Assembly (NCBI RefSeq): GCF_914767665.1
Contig: NC_059502.1
Span: 4,960,001 to 5,024,000, forward strand
DNA length: 64,000 bases
Origin: Harmonia axyridis
Taxonomy: Eukaryota; Arthropoda; Insecta; Coleoptera; Coccinellidae
Direction of reading: 5' to 3'
The position numbers and the translations under genes are program-made. Numbering within the stretch: position 1 is the stretch's first letter; each line of letters begins with the position of its first letter. Positions 33,106 to 45,342 of the stretch are shown piece by piece. Below the pieces are notes generated by a model. That model saw only the letters and a list, made by a program, of their open reading frames with translations, was not told the origin of the DNA and searched no databases.

Positions 33106-33485
33106 CTGAGGATTTATCGCTCAAATGGCCTGCGCATTTAGCTTTACCGATGATGTTGATGAGAGAAAGTTTGAGGGAATCTTTGATTCAACCCCTTGCC
33201 AATGCTACTCCTAAAGCTCAAAAAGCGGCCAATCGTATCGTCCCGGACGGAGCAGGCCACGCTTGCGCAGTCTGTGGTAGACATTATAAGCTCAAGAGTT
33301 CCCTGAGGAACCATCAGAAGTGGGAATGTGGAAAAGATCCCCAGTTCCAATGCAAATACTGTGAATATAGGGCGAAGCAGAAGATGCATATGGCCAGACA
33401 CATGGAAAGAATGCACAAAGATATCGACTACTCTGCTGTTAAAACCGAAAAAAGAAAAACAGAAAGTCCTACTGTTGCCGAATAA
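33106..33485 (+). CDS. lola: Lola terminal exon: long leader plus two fingers, 126 aa
   Basis: TTCATTTCAG ends at 33105. The 53-residue leader (AEDLSLKWPAHLALPMMLMR, then ESLRESLIQPLANATP) is amphipathic and Met/Leu-rich. Finger 1 is C54-C57-H70-C75; finger 2 is C83-C86-H99-H104. A charged tail follows. Composition is GC-rich for the window, suggesting strong constraint. AATAAA at 33481-33486 overlaps the stop TAA, though a functional site may lie further on. Confidence 0.93.
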
Positions 33486-36011
33486 AGTCGTATTGACCAA
33501 TTTTTAATGAGCTGTATTTACTTATATGTTGTTCCTATTCGATGCTTACTGTTGGGAGATATTGGCTAGGTGAAAACATTCCATAACTTTTCAACAATTT
33601 CTCTATGTGTATTTTATGATTTCTCTGAAGATTTTTGTAGCTAGTAAGTAGATTCGGAAACACAACGAAGCCTTGGAAGTGACATCTTTAATAAAAATTT
33701 CACAAACTCACAAATTACAGCTATTATATTCTGAGTTATATCCTGCAATTCCGAGGTTTTGAGCCGAAATACAAAATCTTAATTGCAAAATTTGTGAAAA
33801 TCCGAGTTACGTGTTGGAATTTCAAAATTCTCTGTTTTTTTGACCAAAATTCTTAGACAGCATTTGGAAGATGGAATTTTACAAAAATCCGAGCTGATTT
33901 TCGGAATTTAAAAATTCCTTGTGGTTTAGAACAAAACTCCTTGACTGAATTTCAGTGTTATTGGTACTCTTGATCTTTCTTCCAAGGTTTCGTACACATA
34001 GTTCCTGTTCCTACTTATAATTTGAAAATATCAAAACGAATTTTCAGAAATCGAAAACAGAACGAATCTAATCATGGAGATCATTTTCTCTGCTCCTATT
34101 ACTGACTATGCATTTTGAGCCAATATCTTCCCATATGTTTGAAGCTGTCAGAGGCCAAATCTACATCACTTTTTTTCTTTACACCTTTTCATCACTTTTT
34201 ATCGAAGGGCTTCATTGTTAGCAGTTTTTACAAGAATCCCTCATCAATATTATACTGCGTTTTATATTTTACTTTGTAGGTAGTCTTTAAACATTACTTT
34301 TATTATTGTACGTATCAGATCTCTGTGAATTTTTTTAGACTTCTGTTAATGCTGTGTTCACTATATTTCACTTTCCATTCAATTTTTCATGAAGAACCTC
34401 ATAAAGTCGTCTTTCAGCTGTTCCGAAATTTTTTGTACTCATCGGAACTAATTTAAAGATGTCTTACATCCTGCACTGCCTATCAAGATTCTATGACAAT
34501 CTCTTATAATAAAAAAAGTGTGATATCGTAATGGCCTTGAAGATATTTCTTGACAATAATATGTAAATAATTTCCAACACGTATTGGCATCAAGTCATTA
34601 CAATTTTAAATTACCAATAATTGTGATAATAGTGAACAAAAAAAAATCATTCGTGCCTCAATTTAGAAAGATGTTCCTTCAACATGTTACTACTAGTTGT
34701 TACCTTTTATTCCTTTTTATATGAATATCACCGTGCCTTTTTAAAAGACATTGTTTATTTACTTTAATTTTTATAGGGTTAGGACTTAGGTTTACTGCTT
34801 CGTAGGTGCTTTATCGAAATATATCGAATTGAATAGTTTTATGGCTGTCATAATCTGACATTTCCACAATTTTGGTAGGAGTTATTTTCAGATGAACTGC
34901 CAATGTTGTGGTGTTATGTGATAAAATTTCACGTTTCCATGATATATTTTATGAATTATATTGACTTATCTTAAGTCTTCAATTATAGTATGATTAGGCT
35001 CTCTATTTTCTTTATGGATATGTATACTAAATGATAAATCATCAGATATTGATCTATCATATGTGGGGCAGCTGCGCATTTTTAATTGTAAATATTTTCA
35101 ATTGTTATTGTTTATTTCAATGTATTGTTTGTCTTTTTATATTTAATTTTGTTTGTTTGTATACAACGAATCTCCTTTTACATTGAAATGAACAGTTTCA
35201 GAGTTATATTTTGCTTTAACATCCACATAATACGTTTAGGTGAAGGGGTAAAAAAAAACGAAAAAAAAGACCACCCCGAAAATGAATAATACTCAATCAG
35301 CAACTTGTGATTCTGTAATGATCAGAGAAGTTCCTTTTTTTTAACTTCACATATACTAAAATTTGTTCTACCAATTATGAACGAAGTTTTTTTTTTAGCT
35401 GATAGGTCCTTGTTTATTTTATAATTGTGCTTTTAGGTTACGGTAGTATTTTCCATAAATATTTTTTATATCATATGTAAAAGTAATACATTTTTGCTCG
35501 TTAATTTCTTATTTGTTTTTATTACTGATCCTTCTCGTGCATTCTCATTATGATGTTATGTTTAATACTGATTGATTGTTGATAATGATTATTCATGGAA
35601 TTATTTCAATAGGTACTATAATTTATATGAGTTGGAATATTGAAAACGAAGAAGGGAATTATTTGTTTCCTATAGTTCATTTGATAGAAGTGTGAACCTA
35701 GCTTTCAAGATTTGCCATCGTTGAATTTACCCAGGGGATTCAAGTGGCTTATTCAAAAATTAAACTATTGAATAGCGAAAACTCCTGATGAACGTTACAC
35801 TATGATTTAAATATTTATTTTAGTTAATAATCATGAATTTCATGATCTTTGACTTTTTATTGTTTTATTGATTTTTTTAATTTTATTGAATCTATATCCT
35901 CTAAATTTTCATTTGTCGTGACAGTATCTTTGTGTGTCTGTGATGTTGAATGATTATTTGTTGAAATTGAAATTCAATTTGATTTCGATTTCTGACCTTC
36001 TTTCATTTCAG
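33486..36011 (+). other. Long 3' UTR/intron; no exon seen
   Basis: 2.5 kb, AT-rich. Around 33720-33960 a loose repeat of about 110 bases recurs, with TCCGAG and (G)GAATTT(C/A)AAAATTC words. No splice-linked coding frame found. Confidence 0.5.
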
Positions 36012-36517
36012 ATTACGAAGACGACAGTGAAGAAGAAGAAATTGAAGACGAAATTGAAGAAGACAATGAATACGAAACAGAAAATTTGATTATCTTCAAA
36101 GATCAGAAAAAACCAACAGAGAAACAATCAAAGTATAGTATAGTGCGCCCTGGTACTATCAAACCCATCATTGCTCATAGTAAAAACGACAAATTCAAGG
36201 TGGTTAAAAGTAAAAAACACCCAAGAATATCCCATGAAAGGATGAAACGGTTCTTGAGCATGTCGCCTTCTGATATAAAACCCACAACTAAAAAAAAATT
36301 GGCATGTGAAAGGGACCTGGACGAGATGCCCAAACCGGTAGATAGAATTCGTTGCCCCCACTGTGGCATCCTACGCGTAAGGGAGGAACATGTGATTCAT
36401 GTCAGAGAATGTAAGGGAACTGCCCCTACAATTCAGTATGGTTGCACTGACTGTAGCTTCAAGCATTTTGACATAGAAATGCTTAGAGATCATATCAGGA
36501 GTATGCACATGAAATAG
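36012..36517 (+). CDS. lola: Lola terminal exon: acidic leader, divergent fingers, 168 aa
   Basis: TTTCATTTCAG ends at 36011. The leader opens with a strongly acidic run (DYEDDSEEEEIEDEIEEDNE) and then turns basic (FKVVKSKKHPRISHERMKRF, KKKLACER). Finger 1 is C115-C118-H130-C134, with 11 instead of 12 residues between pairs and HX3C. The inter-finger gap is 10 residues rather than 7. Finger 2 is C145-C148-H161-H166. It is the most atypical pair in the array in spacing. Confidence 0.9.
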
Positions 36518-36590
36518 GATTAGATTGGATAGTGAAATTATCCAACATATACTTGATTTGAATCGTCAGATCGATTATTTTTGTTATATA

Positions 36591-36762
36591 AAGAATGTAT
36601 ATATGAAGAATGTTGACTTATCTGTTTACTTACAGTCTTAATAATTTTCTTTTCCAATGAAATTCTCTATTATAGTAAGAATGCATATATGTTGAATGTT
36701 GACTTATCTGTTTACTTACAGTCTTAATAATTATCTTTTCCAATGAAATTCTCTATCATAGT
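36591..36762 (+). repeat. 86-bp tandem duplication
   Basis: 36591-36676 and 36677-36762 are head-to-tail copies differing at only a few bases (both contain TGTTGACTTATCTGTTTACT). It is a recent local duplication in the 3' UTR or intron after the acidic exon. Confidence 0.85.
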
Positions 36763-37665
36763 TAGTTGTAAGGTCTGAATTCTATTAAATTCCTGTATGT
36801 ATATATATCTTGGATTTTTTCTTTCAATTTTAAGTGAACCTTATAACATTTATTATTAACATTTTGCGTTTGAATTTAATGTTAACTAGGGGAATAAGAC
36901 ATTTCTCATCGCTTTGATTGTTTGGATCAGCTGAATTGATTTATAAAGGGATTTTCAATAGACATGATCATTTTAAAATGGTAATAATGACAACACTATG
37001 TTATTCTTTGACAGTTAGTACGTCATTTATGTTCAGTTGGATATTCCATTTAATCAATGAAAGATACATTCTTCAGCAACTTTCATGAATTGTCAAGGTA
37101 AGTATATACATGGTGAAATAATTTGTTCAAAAATCCAACCTCTGACAAATATAGATTGTTGAAAAACATTTATTGCAGGGGTATTCTAAAAATTTTTATC
37201 TAATTTGTCTGTCTAGCATCCTTCAAATTGTGACACAAGAAGAAAAATGGATCTACGGTAAAATTGCAAGACTTTTTTACACTAGTGAATTTTTAATTGC
37301 CATTATCAAAAAAGCAAAATTTTATTGATAACCAATGACAATGCCTTCGTCTGAAAGAAATGTTGTTTTTTTAAATATATTTTCGAGAATCGAAAAAATG
37401 TTTTTTGCGACTTTTTCAAAATCCAAAATTTTTTTTGCCAGTTTCTCACCGAATGTGAATGACACTTTTGAATATTTTTTTTATAATAGTGTATTTGGTT
37501 TAGTAGGGGATTAGAAATATCGTTTAGTTTAGAAGACTATTTAGTTTATGTTTGGGTATTTAAAATTTTTAGTTGAAGTAATAGTTAAAATGTACATTTA
37601 GGGGTACTTAATTGAAGTAGTATACTAGTTTTTTCTCGATATTCATTCATTTATGTTTTCAACAG

Positions 37666-37973
37666 GAAAAAGAAAAAAGAAAACATCCAAGGAAAAGAAA
37701 GAAAATCGGGAAGTCGATTCAGAAATCTTTATGTGCCCCAAGTGTACAAAAAGTTACAAATTGAAGCATTCGTTGTTCAGACATTTGAGATATGAGTGTG
37801 GTAAAAATCCCTCGTATAGTTGTAACGCATGTGATAAAAAATTCAAATATAAATACGATCTGAAAGTTCATCAGAGCTTTAAACATTCGATTGGGGAGAA
37901 AAAGGTTAAAGCTAGTCGAAAAAATGACTCAATAATGGGTGACATCACTAACAGTGAAGATAGTATCTGCTAG
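37666..37973 (+). CDS. lola: Lola terminal exon: basic leader plus two fingers, 102 aa
   Basis: GTTTTCAACAG ends at 37665. The first 16 residues are mostly Lys/Glu (GKRKKKTSKEKKENRE). Finger 1 is C24-C27-H40-C45; finger 2 is C53-C56-H69-H74. A 28-residue tail is Lys/Asp/Ser-rich. Confidence 0.92.
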
Positions 37974-38880
37974 TCTCTTTGTTATTTTTTTTATTTTTAT
38001 ATTAATATTTAAAACTGGCGAACAGAGTGAATTGAAAACACTCTGAGTATTAATTTATTGATGAATTGTAAATTTTTAATGTAGTTTAGTTTATATCGAG
38101 TCCAAATAATTGTGCCATTAAGTCAAAAATAATAAATTACCTCATGGATTGTGTTGCTTTATTAATATTTTCAGCTACCCTATATAAGAGGAAGACGAAT
38201 CAGATCAATCAATCAAGAATTATGAAGAAACAAAAACAGTTGAATGCTACAATGAAATGTTTCACATTAGAAATTTTTTATTGGAATTTGTATTTTTCCT
38301 GCATCAATTTTTTTATCGTTTTTTGGTTAGATATACAAAACATTCATCGAAATTCTGTATGAATCCCCAGATTGATATATTTTTTGATATTCCATTTCTT
38401 TTATGACAAAAATTATTTTTTCAACCAAATGAAAAAAATCCACTAATGGATATGCACAAGAAGAAGAAAAATTAAAATTCAATTTATTAAAACATTCACA
38501 AATCAACATTGTGTCTGACAGTATTAGTATTGTTACAGTATTGTATTATTACAAGTTTTTCACATTAGTTTAATAGTTAGAAATACTAAAAGTTAATAAA
38601 TTTGTTTCTTCGATTATAAGTTGAGATCTAATTTAAACTAATGATGTTGAAATGATTTTGGTCACTGAAGTAGGATCATAACCATAAAGTCATCAGTTGA
38701 ATTACGTTTATAAATATTTTCCAGATTTGAATAGATAATTTTGGACATATAATTATATTCTTGCTATTGATTCTTTTCACATATTTGTTCATAAAGAATC
38801 TGTATAGAATTTATATACCTAACTATTTCCTTTATAATGGGCTTGAATCACATTTTTCTTTTAAATATCGTTTATTTCAG

Positions 38881-39086
38881 TAGGATTATTTTCAGCCAAT
38901 TTTAATTGTCCGAATTGCAAAAGATGGTATAGAAGAAAGGATTCACTTCAAAGACATTTGAGAAATGAATGCAATGTAAGAGGAAAATGGATTTGTGAAT
39001 GTGGGAAAGAATCAAAACATCGTTTTGTTTTCATGAAACACAAACAGACGTGTTGGTACCACAATCCAGATTGTCAAAATACTTGA
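38881..39086 (+). CDS. lola: Lola terminal exon: C2HC finger plus CXC-type finger, 68 aa
   Basis: TTATTTCAG ends at 38880. A second in-frame acceptor TTTTCAG ends at 38895 and would remove five residues. Finger 1 is C10-C13-H26-C31 (FNCPNCKRWYRRKDSLQRH). The second finger has only one residue between its first cysteines (C39-E-C41) and ends H54-C58. It is the tandem neighbour of the 40441 exon, with which it shares SLxRHLRNECN. Confidence 0.9.
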
Positions 39087-39635
39087 ATTATACCCATTAT
39101 GTAAACTTCAATGGATTCAATTATATTTATGTTATGTTGTCTATAGTCTCTATTATTTTTTTGAAGTGACATTGATTTCATTCATCAACTTGTGGATCAA
39201 ATAGGAAATTCTTTGAGGACGTTCAGCAATTAAGACTTTTTTCAAGTTACCTAGATATTTATGAAGACTGTACTTTTTACTCTGCCGGTATTCCTTAAAA
39301 TTTTCAAATGGAGAAGATAGTATGTAAGTAGTGGAGATATATCAAACAGACAAAATTCGGTAAATTGTTAAATTTTTTTTTTCAATTTGCACATGAATAC
39401 ACAGGACAATGGCTTCTTTCGAACTTAACCAGATTCTCTTCGATGTATAATCTTTTTTGATAACTGTTATTTGGTTGCATTAAGAATGACATTGAAAAAT
39501 ACCTCATTGAACTGGTTATTTCTTTTATGATAACTGTTATTTGCAATTTGTTATTTAATGCTGCAGTTACAAATATCATGCAAATATGATCATAGTATTC
39601 TCAGAAGTATTTGAATACTTTTGTTCAAAATGATA
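39087..39635 (+). other. Intron; nothing recognised
   Basis: AT-rich, with GATAACTGTTATTTG repeated near 39459 and 39529. No coding exon. Confidence 0.5.
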
Positions 39636-40311
39636 TACAGGGTGGCCATTTGAAAACGAAACAGACGAGATTACAGACGAAATAAAGTTTTTCGATAGAA
39701 ATGCTCGGACAGGTCGATTTCTGTTTCGAGGGGGACAACTTAAGATGTAGGTTACGGACGCATAGCGCTTCAACCCTTGCTACTACAACCCTCACCCCCA
39801 AATTTTGAATAGGGATGATGGGGTGAGTGATACCTCATTTGAAAGGTATTTTTATACTGATTTCAGCACAGTAATTGTTTTTTCATTTTATGCATTAGTT
39901 CTCGAAATATTCATGCGTTAGTTAGTTAGGAAGGAAGCCACAGTCATGGTTGTTTTGAAGCTCAAAATGTCGATTTTTCACAAAACACTACAAGTGCCAT
40001 GAAAACACCACTTCATTTTCAAATACTTAGTTGAGAATATTTCGAGAACTAATGCATAAAATGAAAAAACAATTACTGTGCTAAAATCAGTATAAAAATA
40101 CCTTTCAAATGAGGTATCACTCACCCCATCTTCCCTATTCAAAATTTGGGGGTGAGGGTTGTAGTAGCAAGGGTTGAAGCGCTATGCGTCCGTAACCTAC
40201 ATCTTAAAATGTCCCCCTCGAAACAGAAATCGACCTGTCCGAGCATTTCTATCGAAAAACTTTATTTCGTCTGTAATCTCGTCTGTTTCGTTTTCAAATG
40301 GCCACCCTGTA
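39636..40311. mobile_element. 676-bp foldback/MITE with about 260-bp inverted arms
   Basis: The element runs from TACAGGGTGGCCATTTGAAA to its reverse complement TTTCAAATGGCCACCCTGTA. The two arms match over about 260 bases each, with a short spacer near 39930-40010. As a result, a frame containing NRPVRAFLSKNFISSVI appears once on each strand; it is not a gene. TA flanks both ends. The element sits between two zinc-finger exons and ends 129 bases before the next acceptor. Confidence 0.85.
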
Positions 40312-40440
40312 TTTGAAACCAATCGTTTCTCAAAAAAACGTCTGATATCACTTAAAATCTAACGCTCTCATATCAAAATCAGATCTGTGTCATCATCACA
40401 TCTCAAGGATCAGTTTGGAAAATAACAAACATATTTTCAG

Positions 40441-40640
40441 AATACCGAGCAGAATACGCTTTCGGCTGTCCCCAATGTGGAAGAAAATACAGGAGAGGAG
40501 ATTCTCTTAGACGACATCTAAGGAACGAATGTAACCAACAGAAGAGATTTCTCTGTCAGCTGTGTTCAAAAGCGTTCTCGCACAGATACAACATGTTCAA
40601 ACATCAAAAACATTGCGCTGAAAATTTCAATTTACCCTGA
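40441..40640 (+). CDS. lola: Lola terminal exon: two fingers, 66 aa
   Basis: ATATTTTCAG ends at 40440. Finger 1 is C10-C13-H26-C31 (CPQCGRKYRRGDSLRRH); finger 2 is C39-C42-H55 with H58 or C59 as the last ligand (HQKHC). The paralogue at 38881 has the same finger-1 layout and gap, so the pair arose by tandem duplication before the foldback element inserted between them. Confidence 0.92.
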
Positions 40641-40684
40641 AGTCTATAGTCGTTTTTGATACATTATATTATTTTTGTTCGTTA

Positions 40685-40860
40685 GAGGTTGTTGCTTCAA
40701 GGATCTTGAGTGTCCATTTGAAAAACGAGTGTGGTAAAGCTCCCAAATTTTCTTTTCCTTTTTGTCATCTCAAGAGTCAGATGACTGGTGAAATATTGAG
40801 TCTAGTATGTACTCTTTTTTAGAATACATTGTCATGAAATGACGAAATAAAGAATGATAC
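40685..40860 (+). pseudogene. Partial copy of the 41456 exon
   Basis: From about 40704, LSVHLKNECGKAPKFSFPFCHLK can be read in pieces of no more than one frame, matching the 41456 exon from its residue 25 onward; the 3' UTR (TATGTACTCTTTTTTAGAATACA) also matches. The first two cysteines and the acceptor region are missing, one finger-2 Cys has become Phe, and the finger ends at a deletion. It is a truncated duplicate, about 0.8 kb from its source. Confidence 0.8.
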
Positions 40861-41455
40861 AAATTAAAATTTTTTCATTTCTTCAATACATAGGTATGTC
40901 ATTTTGAAAGTGAGACTTGAAGAGAAGCTTTATCTCAAATGTAGATTGTTTTAGGGGTTATTTTATTTTTTTAATTCAATCATTTAATTGATGAAATGAG
41001 TTGAAAGAGTAAAATTGTTTAAATATTCATATTTCATCCTAAAAACTTTGAGGGTTATACATATTTATAGAGTAAGTATGATTAGTCATGCAATTTAAAA
41101 TGGACAGTAATAATTAGAGTTGTAACTAAGACCTTCACTAGATTCACTTAATTTTTGTTGCTTCTATAATTCAAATAGATTTAAAACCAAATATAACATC
41201 AAGGTTTTGCGGGCGAAATGGTAAGTAGCATAGTCTTGCTGACACAAAAACATTTGGGTCATTATAACACGCAAACGTTGACCATTAACTTCAATAGAAA
41301 GCTTTAATAAAATTTGCAGCATTTTTTATTCAAAATGGTTTTCGAAGGAGATACGAGAGCCAACAGACAAATTGTTGTGAGATAGAATGTTAGTTCGTAT
41401 GTAGATTTTTATAAAATTCTTTTCGACTTTGTTACTTTCATTTGGACTTTTCTAG

Positions 41456-41664
41456 GAATGAACCATTTTGAAGAGCCCTTCTATCCATGTCCACAATGCG
41501 AAAGGTCCTATAGGTACAAAAGGAACTTGAGTGTCCATTTGAAAAACGAGTGTGGCAAAGCTCCTAAATTTTCTTGTCCTTTTTGTCAGCACAAGAGTCA
41601 TCGGAAGTACAATTTGAATTTGCACATAAAACATAGGCATAACGTGGATGTGTATGTAGAGTGA
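41456..41664 (+). CDS. lola: Lola terminal exon: two fingers, 69 aa
   Basis: GACTTTTCTAG ends at 41455. Finger 1 is C12-C15-H28-C33 (YPCPQCERSYRYKRNLSVH); finger 2 is C41-C44-H57-H62. AATAAA is at 41754-41759. It is the intact parent of the truncated copy at 40685-40860; the 3' flank similarity continues for about 300 bases. Confidence 0.92.
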
Positions 41665-42827
41665 AAATAGTTGCAGCATAACCTTAAAACTGGTGAAATA
41701 TTGAGATTGACTAGTATGTACTCTTTTTTGAATACATTGTCATGAAAAGATGAAATAAAGAATGATACCAATTTCAATTTTTTCATTTCTTCAATTCATA
41801 GGTATGTCATTTTGAAAATTTGATTTCAAGAGAAGTTTCATCTCAGATATAGATTGTTTTGAGGGCTATCTTTAATTTATTTAATACAAACATTTTTTTG
41901 ATGGAATTAGTTTAAACAGTAAAATTGATTAAATATTTACATTTCATCTTAAAACTATTGGGGGTTATACATTTTTATAGAGTAAGTATGATATGTCACC
42001 ACATATTTATACAGATTTATTTACCAATCATTATAACACTCTTAACTTATTACAATTGTTATCAGTTTTTTTATGAAATTCAGATTGAGCAAACGTGTCT
42101 CTAGGTCCAGTGTTGATGAAATTTCTTATGGAAATTCAGGTCTATTTCAACGAAATCGACAAAATGTACTGTGTTGTCGTTTGTTCATATGAAAACGTGA
42201 AATTTCTCGGATGTTCATATTTCGATTTTACTTTGATGTTGATGAAATTTGGTGTGGATTTTCAACTTGAGTCTTAGGTGATTCAAAAGGTCGAAGGTCT
42301 TTCAATGTACCAAATTATATCGCATTTCACTTGTGTTTGATGAAATTCGTTATGGATCTTTGTATCATGTCAAAAGTGGTTCTGAGGGAATTTCAGCAAA
42401 TCTGAATCAATGTATTTTTTTCCGACAACCCGATTTTGATGAAATTTGGTATATTAATTGAGAATTTCAGATCTTTCAAATATACATGTGAAATTTTTCA
42501 CTATATCTTGTTCCAATGGTTCGATTTTGATGAAATTTAGGACATTTAATTAGGAATTTCAGCTTTTTCGATTAATCGTTGTGTATTTTTTATTTTAATC
42601 TAGGAATCACTCTATCCAAGCATTTTTATCATTAGGTGTCGACTTGTAAACCATAATTTGTACATAAAAATGAATATTCTAATAAACATTGGGTAATGTT
42701 AATGTTGGTGTCCCTATTCAGTGGAATGTTTGTGCAGATCAACTTAATGCTTCTTTGGGAAATCTAACCGCATAACTACCACTTTTTTTAACCATTGGAA
42801 TACACTCAATATTCAATTCTTTTCTAG
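41665..42827 (+). other. Intron with repeated GATGAAATTTGG words
   Basis: Between about 42110 and 42560 the phrase TTTTGATGAAATTTGG or a close variant recurs at least five times, spaced by about 60-120 bases, along with AATTTCAG(G/C)T. This is a degenerate repeat array, not coding. The open frame at 42095-42277 falls inside it. Confidence 0.45.
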
Positions 42828-43006
42828 GATACGAATGTCCAACGTGTCATAAAGTTTACAAAAATGTAAATACGCTGAATTCGCACAAGAGGCAGGACTG
42901 TGGCAAAGAAAAATGCTTTGTTTGTCACTTGTGCTTCATTTCGTTCCGAAGAAAGCAGCACTTAAAAAATCATTATTTCAGAAAACACTTCAACTTCAAA
43001 GGATGA
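42828..43006 (+). CDS. lola: Lola terminal exon: two fingers, 59 aa
   Basis: CTTTTCTAG ends at 42827. Finger 1 is C4-C7-H20-C25, the shortest leader in the array (three residues). Finger 2 is C33-C36-H49-H54. An extra Cys at 30 lies in the linker. The tail is five residues. Confidence 0.92.
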
Positions 43007-43750
43007 CCACTGATGTTCAATTATCGTTTGTTTATAAAGTACAATTTTAGTTTTATGAAGGTGTTAAATATTTATATTATAGTTATATTCTTTATAATTT
43101 TAGTTTTATAGGTGGATATTTTTGTTTCTGTTGAGTTTTTATAAAGTTTTAACTAGCAGATATTTTAGGAAAGCTGGTTATCATGTAAGCACTGAGAACA
43201 AGACATTTATGGCGTATTTCATAGATAATTATTTTATATAAATATATATTTACCTCTTGAAGTGAATATTTTCTAATGTATATTTTCATTATTGTTGTAA
43301 TGTATTTGTGAACGAGGAATGAACAAAATTCTTTATTATTTTCCTTCAGGATTCACAAATATTTTGATTTCTAGATATCAGAACTATCAGAATATCTGAT
43401 TTTCGATTTGTCATTTCTTTTTGACCAGTTATGGAATAAGATGTTACGGTTTTTCAACCATTTTAACATTATTGTACATGGATATATTTTATAGAAATAT
43501 TAAAAGTTGTTCTATATTATTATTTTTTGTTTTTTTATTTCCATTGCTGTCAGCTTGACTTTACAGGAAGTCTGGTTATCAGTGGGACAATAGAACTGTG
43601 ACCTGTAGTTAGGAATTCCAGGTTTTCAGAAAGCAATGAAAATAAACATTCTGTATTCTTGTTGAAAAACACAAATTTTCTGGTATCATGAACGCATGTA
43701 AGTAGATTTGGTGGTTGTATCTGGAAGCATTTTCTGCCTTCCTTATATAT
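43007..43750 (+). other. Intron/3' UTR; nothing recognised
   Basis: AT-rich. Two GGTTATCA(T/G)TG phrases near 43178 and 43576 may be remnants of one short repeat. No exon. Confidence 0.45.
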
Positions 43751-44452
43751 ACACTCGAATATTTTTGGACAATAATACAGAGTGTGGTTTTTTAAACCTT
43801 TCAGAAAAAAATTGATTCCTAACTACAGACCAGGAACAGAGCAGCCGATTGAAGTTGTGATTTCATTAACAATTTTTTTAAAATTATTTTGTTTGTTTTT
43901 TATGAGGGTTGAAGACTTTCAATAGATAACGGTGTCCTGTCGATCGTCAGTTTTTTTCTAGACTACTCACGTTGCGGCTATCGTCAGGTCAAGATCATCA
44001 GTCTGAATTTAACCAAACACAAGTGAGTGAAGGAAAATTGATAATAAAATTATTGTAGCTTCGAAATTTGTAGAACTGAACTCTGGATGATCCGAAAATT
44101 TGAATTTTATGTTTTTAAATTAACCATGTATCTTAGGTAAGGCATTCCAGATCATCAGGTCAAATCGACAGGTCTCAATCGACAGGTTGCCAGTATGTCA
44201 GTAGACAACTTCATAATTATAACTTCTCAAGCTGATTTTGAATTTGAAAGAAAGGTTGAAAATGGAGGTTTCATACTGATAATACCTAATCCTTGTTTTG
44301 TAGTCAATTGGTAGGTAGAAAATTCACTTTTAAAGTAGCAGTACCATTCTCTCAAGTGAACACAAACTGAAATCGACCTTCACTAACAATACGTCTACTC
44401 TAGTTAGAATGACTTGAGAGATGAAATATTTTTGATACATTCAAATTTTCAG

Positions 44453-44631
44453 ATCTCGTCACGTGTCCCAATTGCTACAAAAAGTATAAAAATATGAAAT
44501 GCATGAGAAAACATCTCCATCAAGATTGTACTAAGGATAAGGTACATACATGTTCAAGGTGCCCTCTCAAATTCAAAAGAAGGTATAATTTGAAGATGCA
44601 TGTACGGAAAAAGCATAAGAACCTGCAGTGA
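44453..44631 (+). CDS. lola: Lola terminal exon, duplicate copy A, 59 aa
   Basis: AAATTTTCAG ends at 44452. Finger 1 is C5-C8-H21-C26 (VTCPNCYKKYKNMKCMRKH); finger 2 is C34-C37-H50-H55. It differs from copy B (46930) at three residues only: Y9/H9, N46/D46 and R52/Q52. Residue 9 immediately follows the second zinc Cys. Confidence 0.92.
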
Positions 44632-45342
44632 CATGATAAATATATTATGGTAAATTATTTTTGTTTATTTATCCTACATCGATTTGACAATGAATTTGTT
44701 GTTGAATATGCTGCAGATAGACAAAGCTCTTAATTTTCATTTAAATTATCAGTTTGGTTTCATACTGTAACATTGAATTCATTTGATATGAAGAAATATT
44801 ATTGTTATGTATACAAAGCTATAAAACTTTCAATATTTTGAACATAAGCCATCACGTGATGAGAAATCAACTGGTCTTGCATTTTTACTTTTTCAATTAC
44901 ATGTAATTTAAACTTCAATAGGATGTCAAAAATGACTAGAAAACAATCTTTTTGGGCTAAGAATTCAATATTGATTGAATTCTTACCTCAATTGTTTCCT
45001 AGTAATTTTTGACATTTTATTGAAGAAGTGTATTTGTTTGCATGGATAATCTAAATATTTGTTATTCAATTGGATTATTATTTATGGTTATTTCTTACAA
45101 TAAAATATAAGATATCGCTTTTGTAGTTTCTGTAAGCTAACTAAATATCTACACTCAAATATTTTTGAACAATAATACAGTGTGGTTTTTTAAACCTTCC
45201 AGAAAAAAATTGATTCCTAACTATAGACCTGGAACAGAGCAGTCGATTAAAGTTGTGATTTCATTAACAATTTTTTTAAAATTATTTTGTTTGTTTTTTA
45301 TGAGGGTTGAAGACTTTCAATAGATAACGGTGACCTGTTGAT

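Noticed and set aside
39576..39773. Minus-strand open frame and its + strand twin at 40174-40362
   Set aside because: The same sequence read in the two arms of the foldback element; not a gene.
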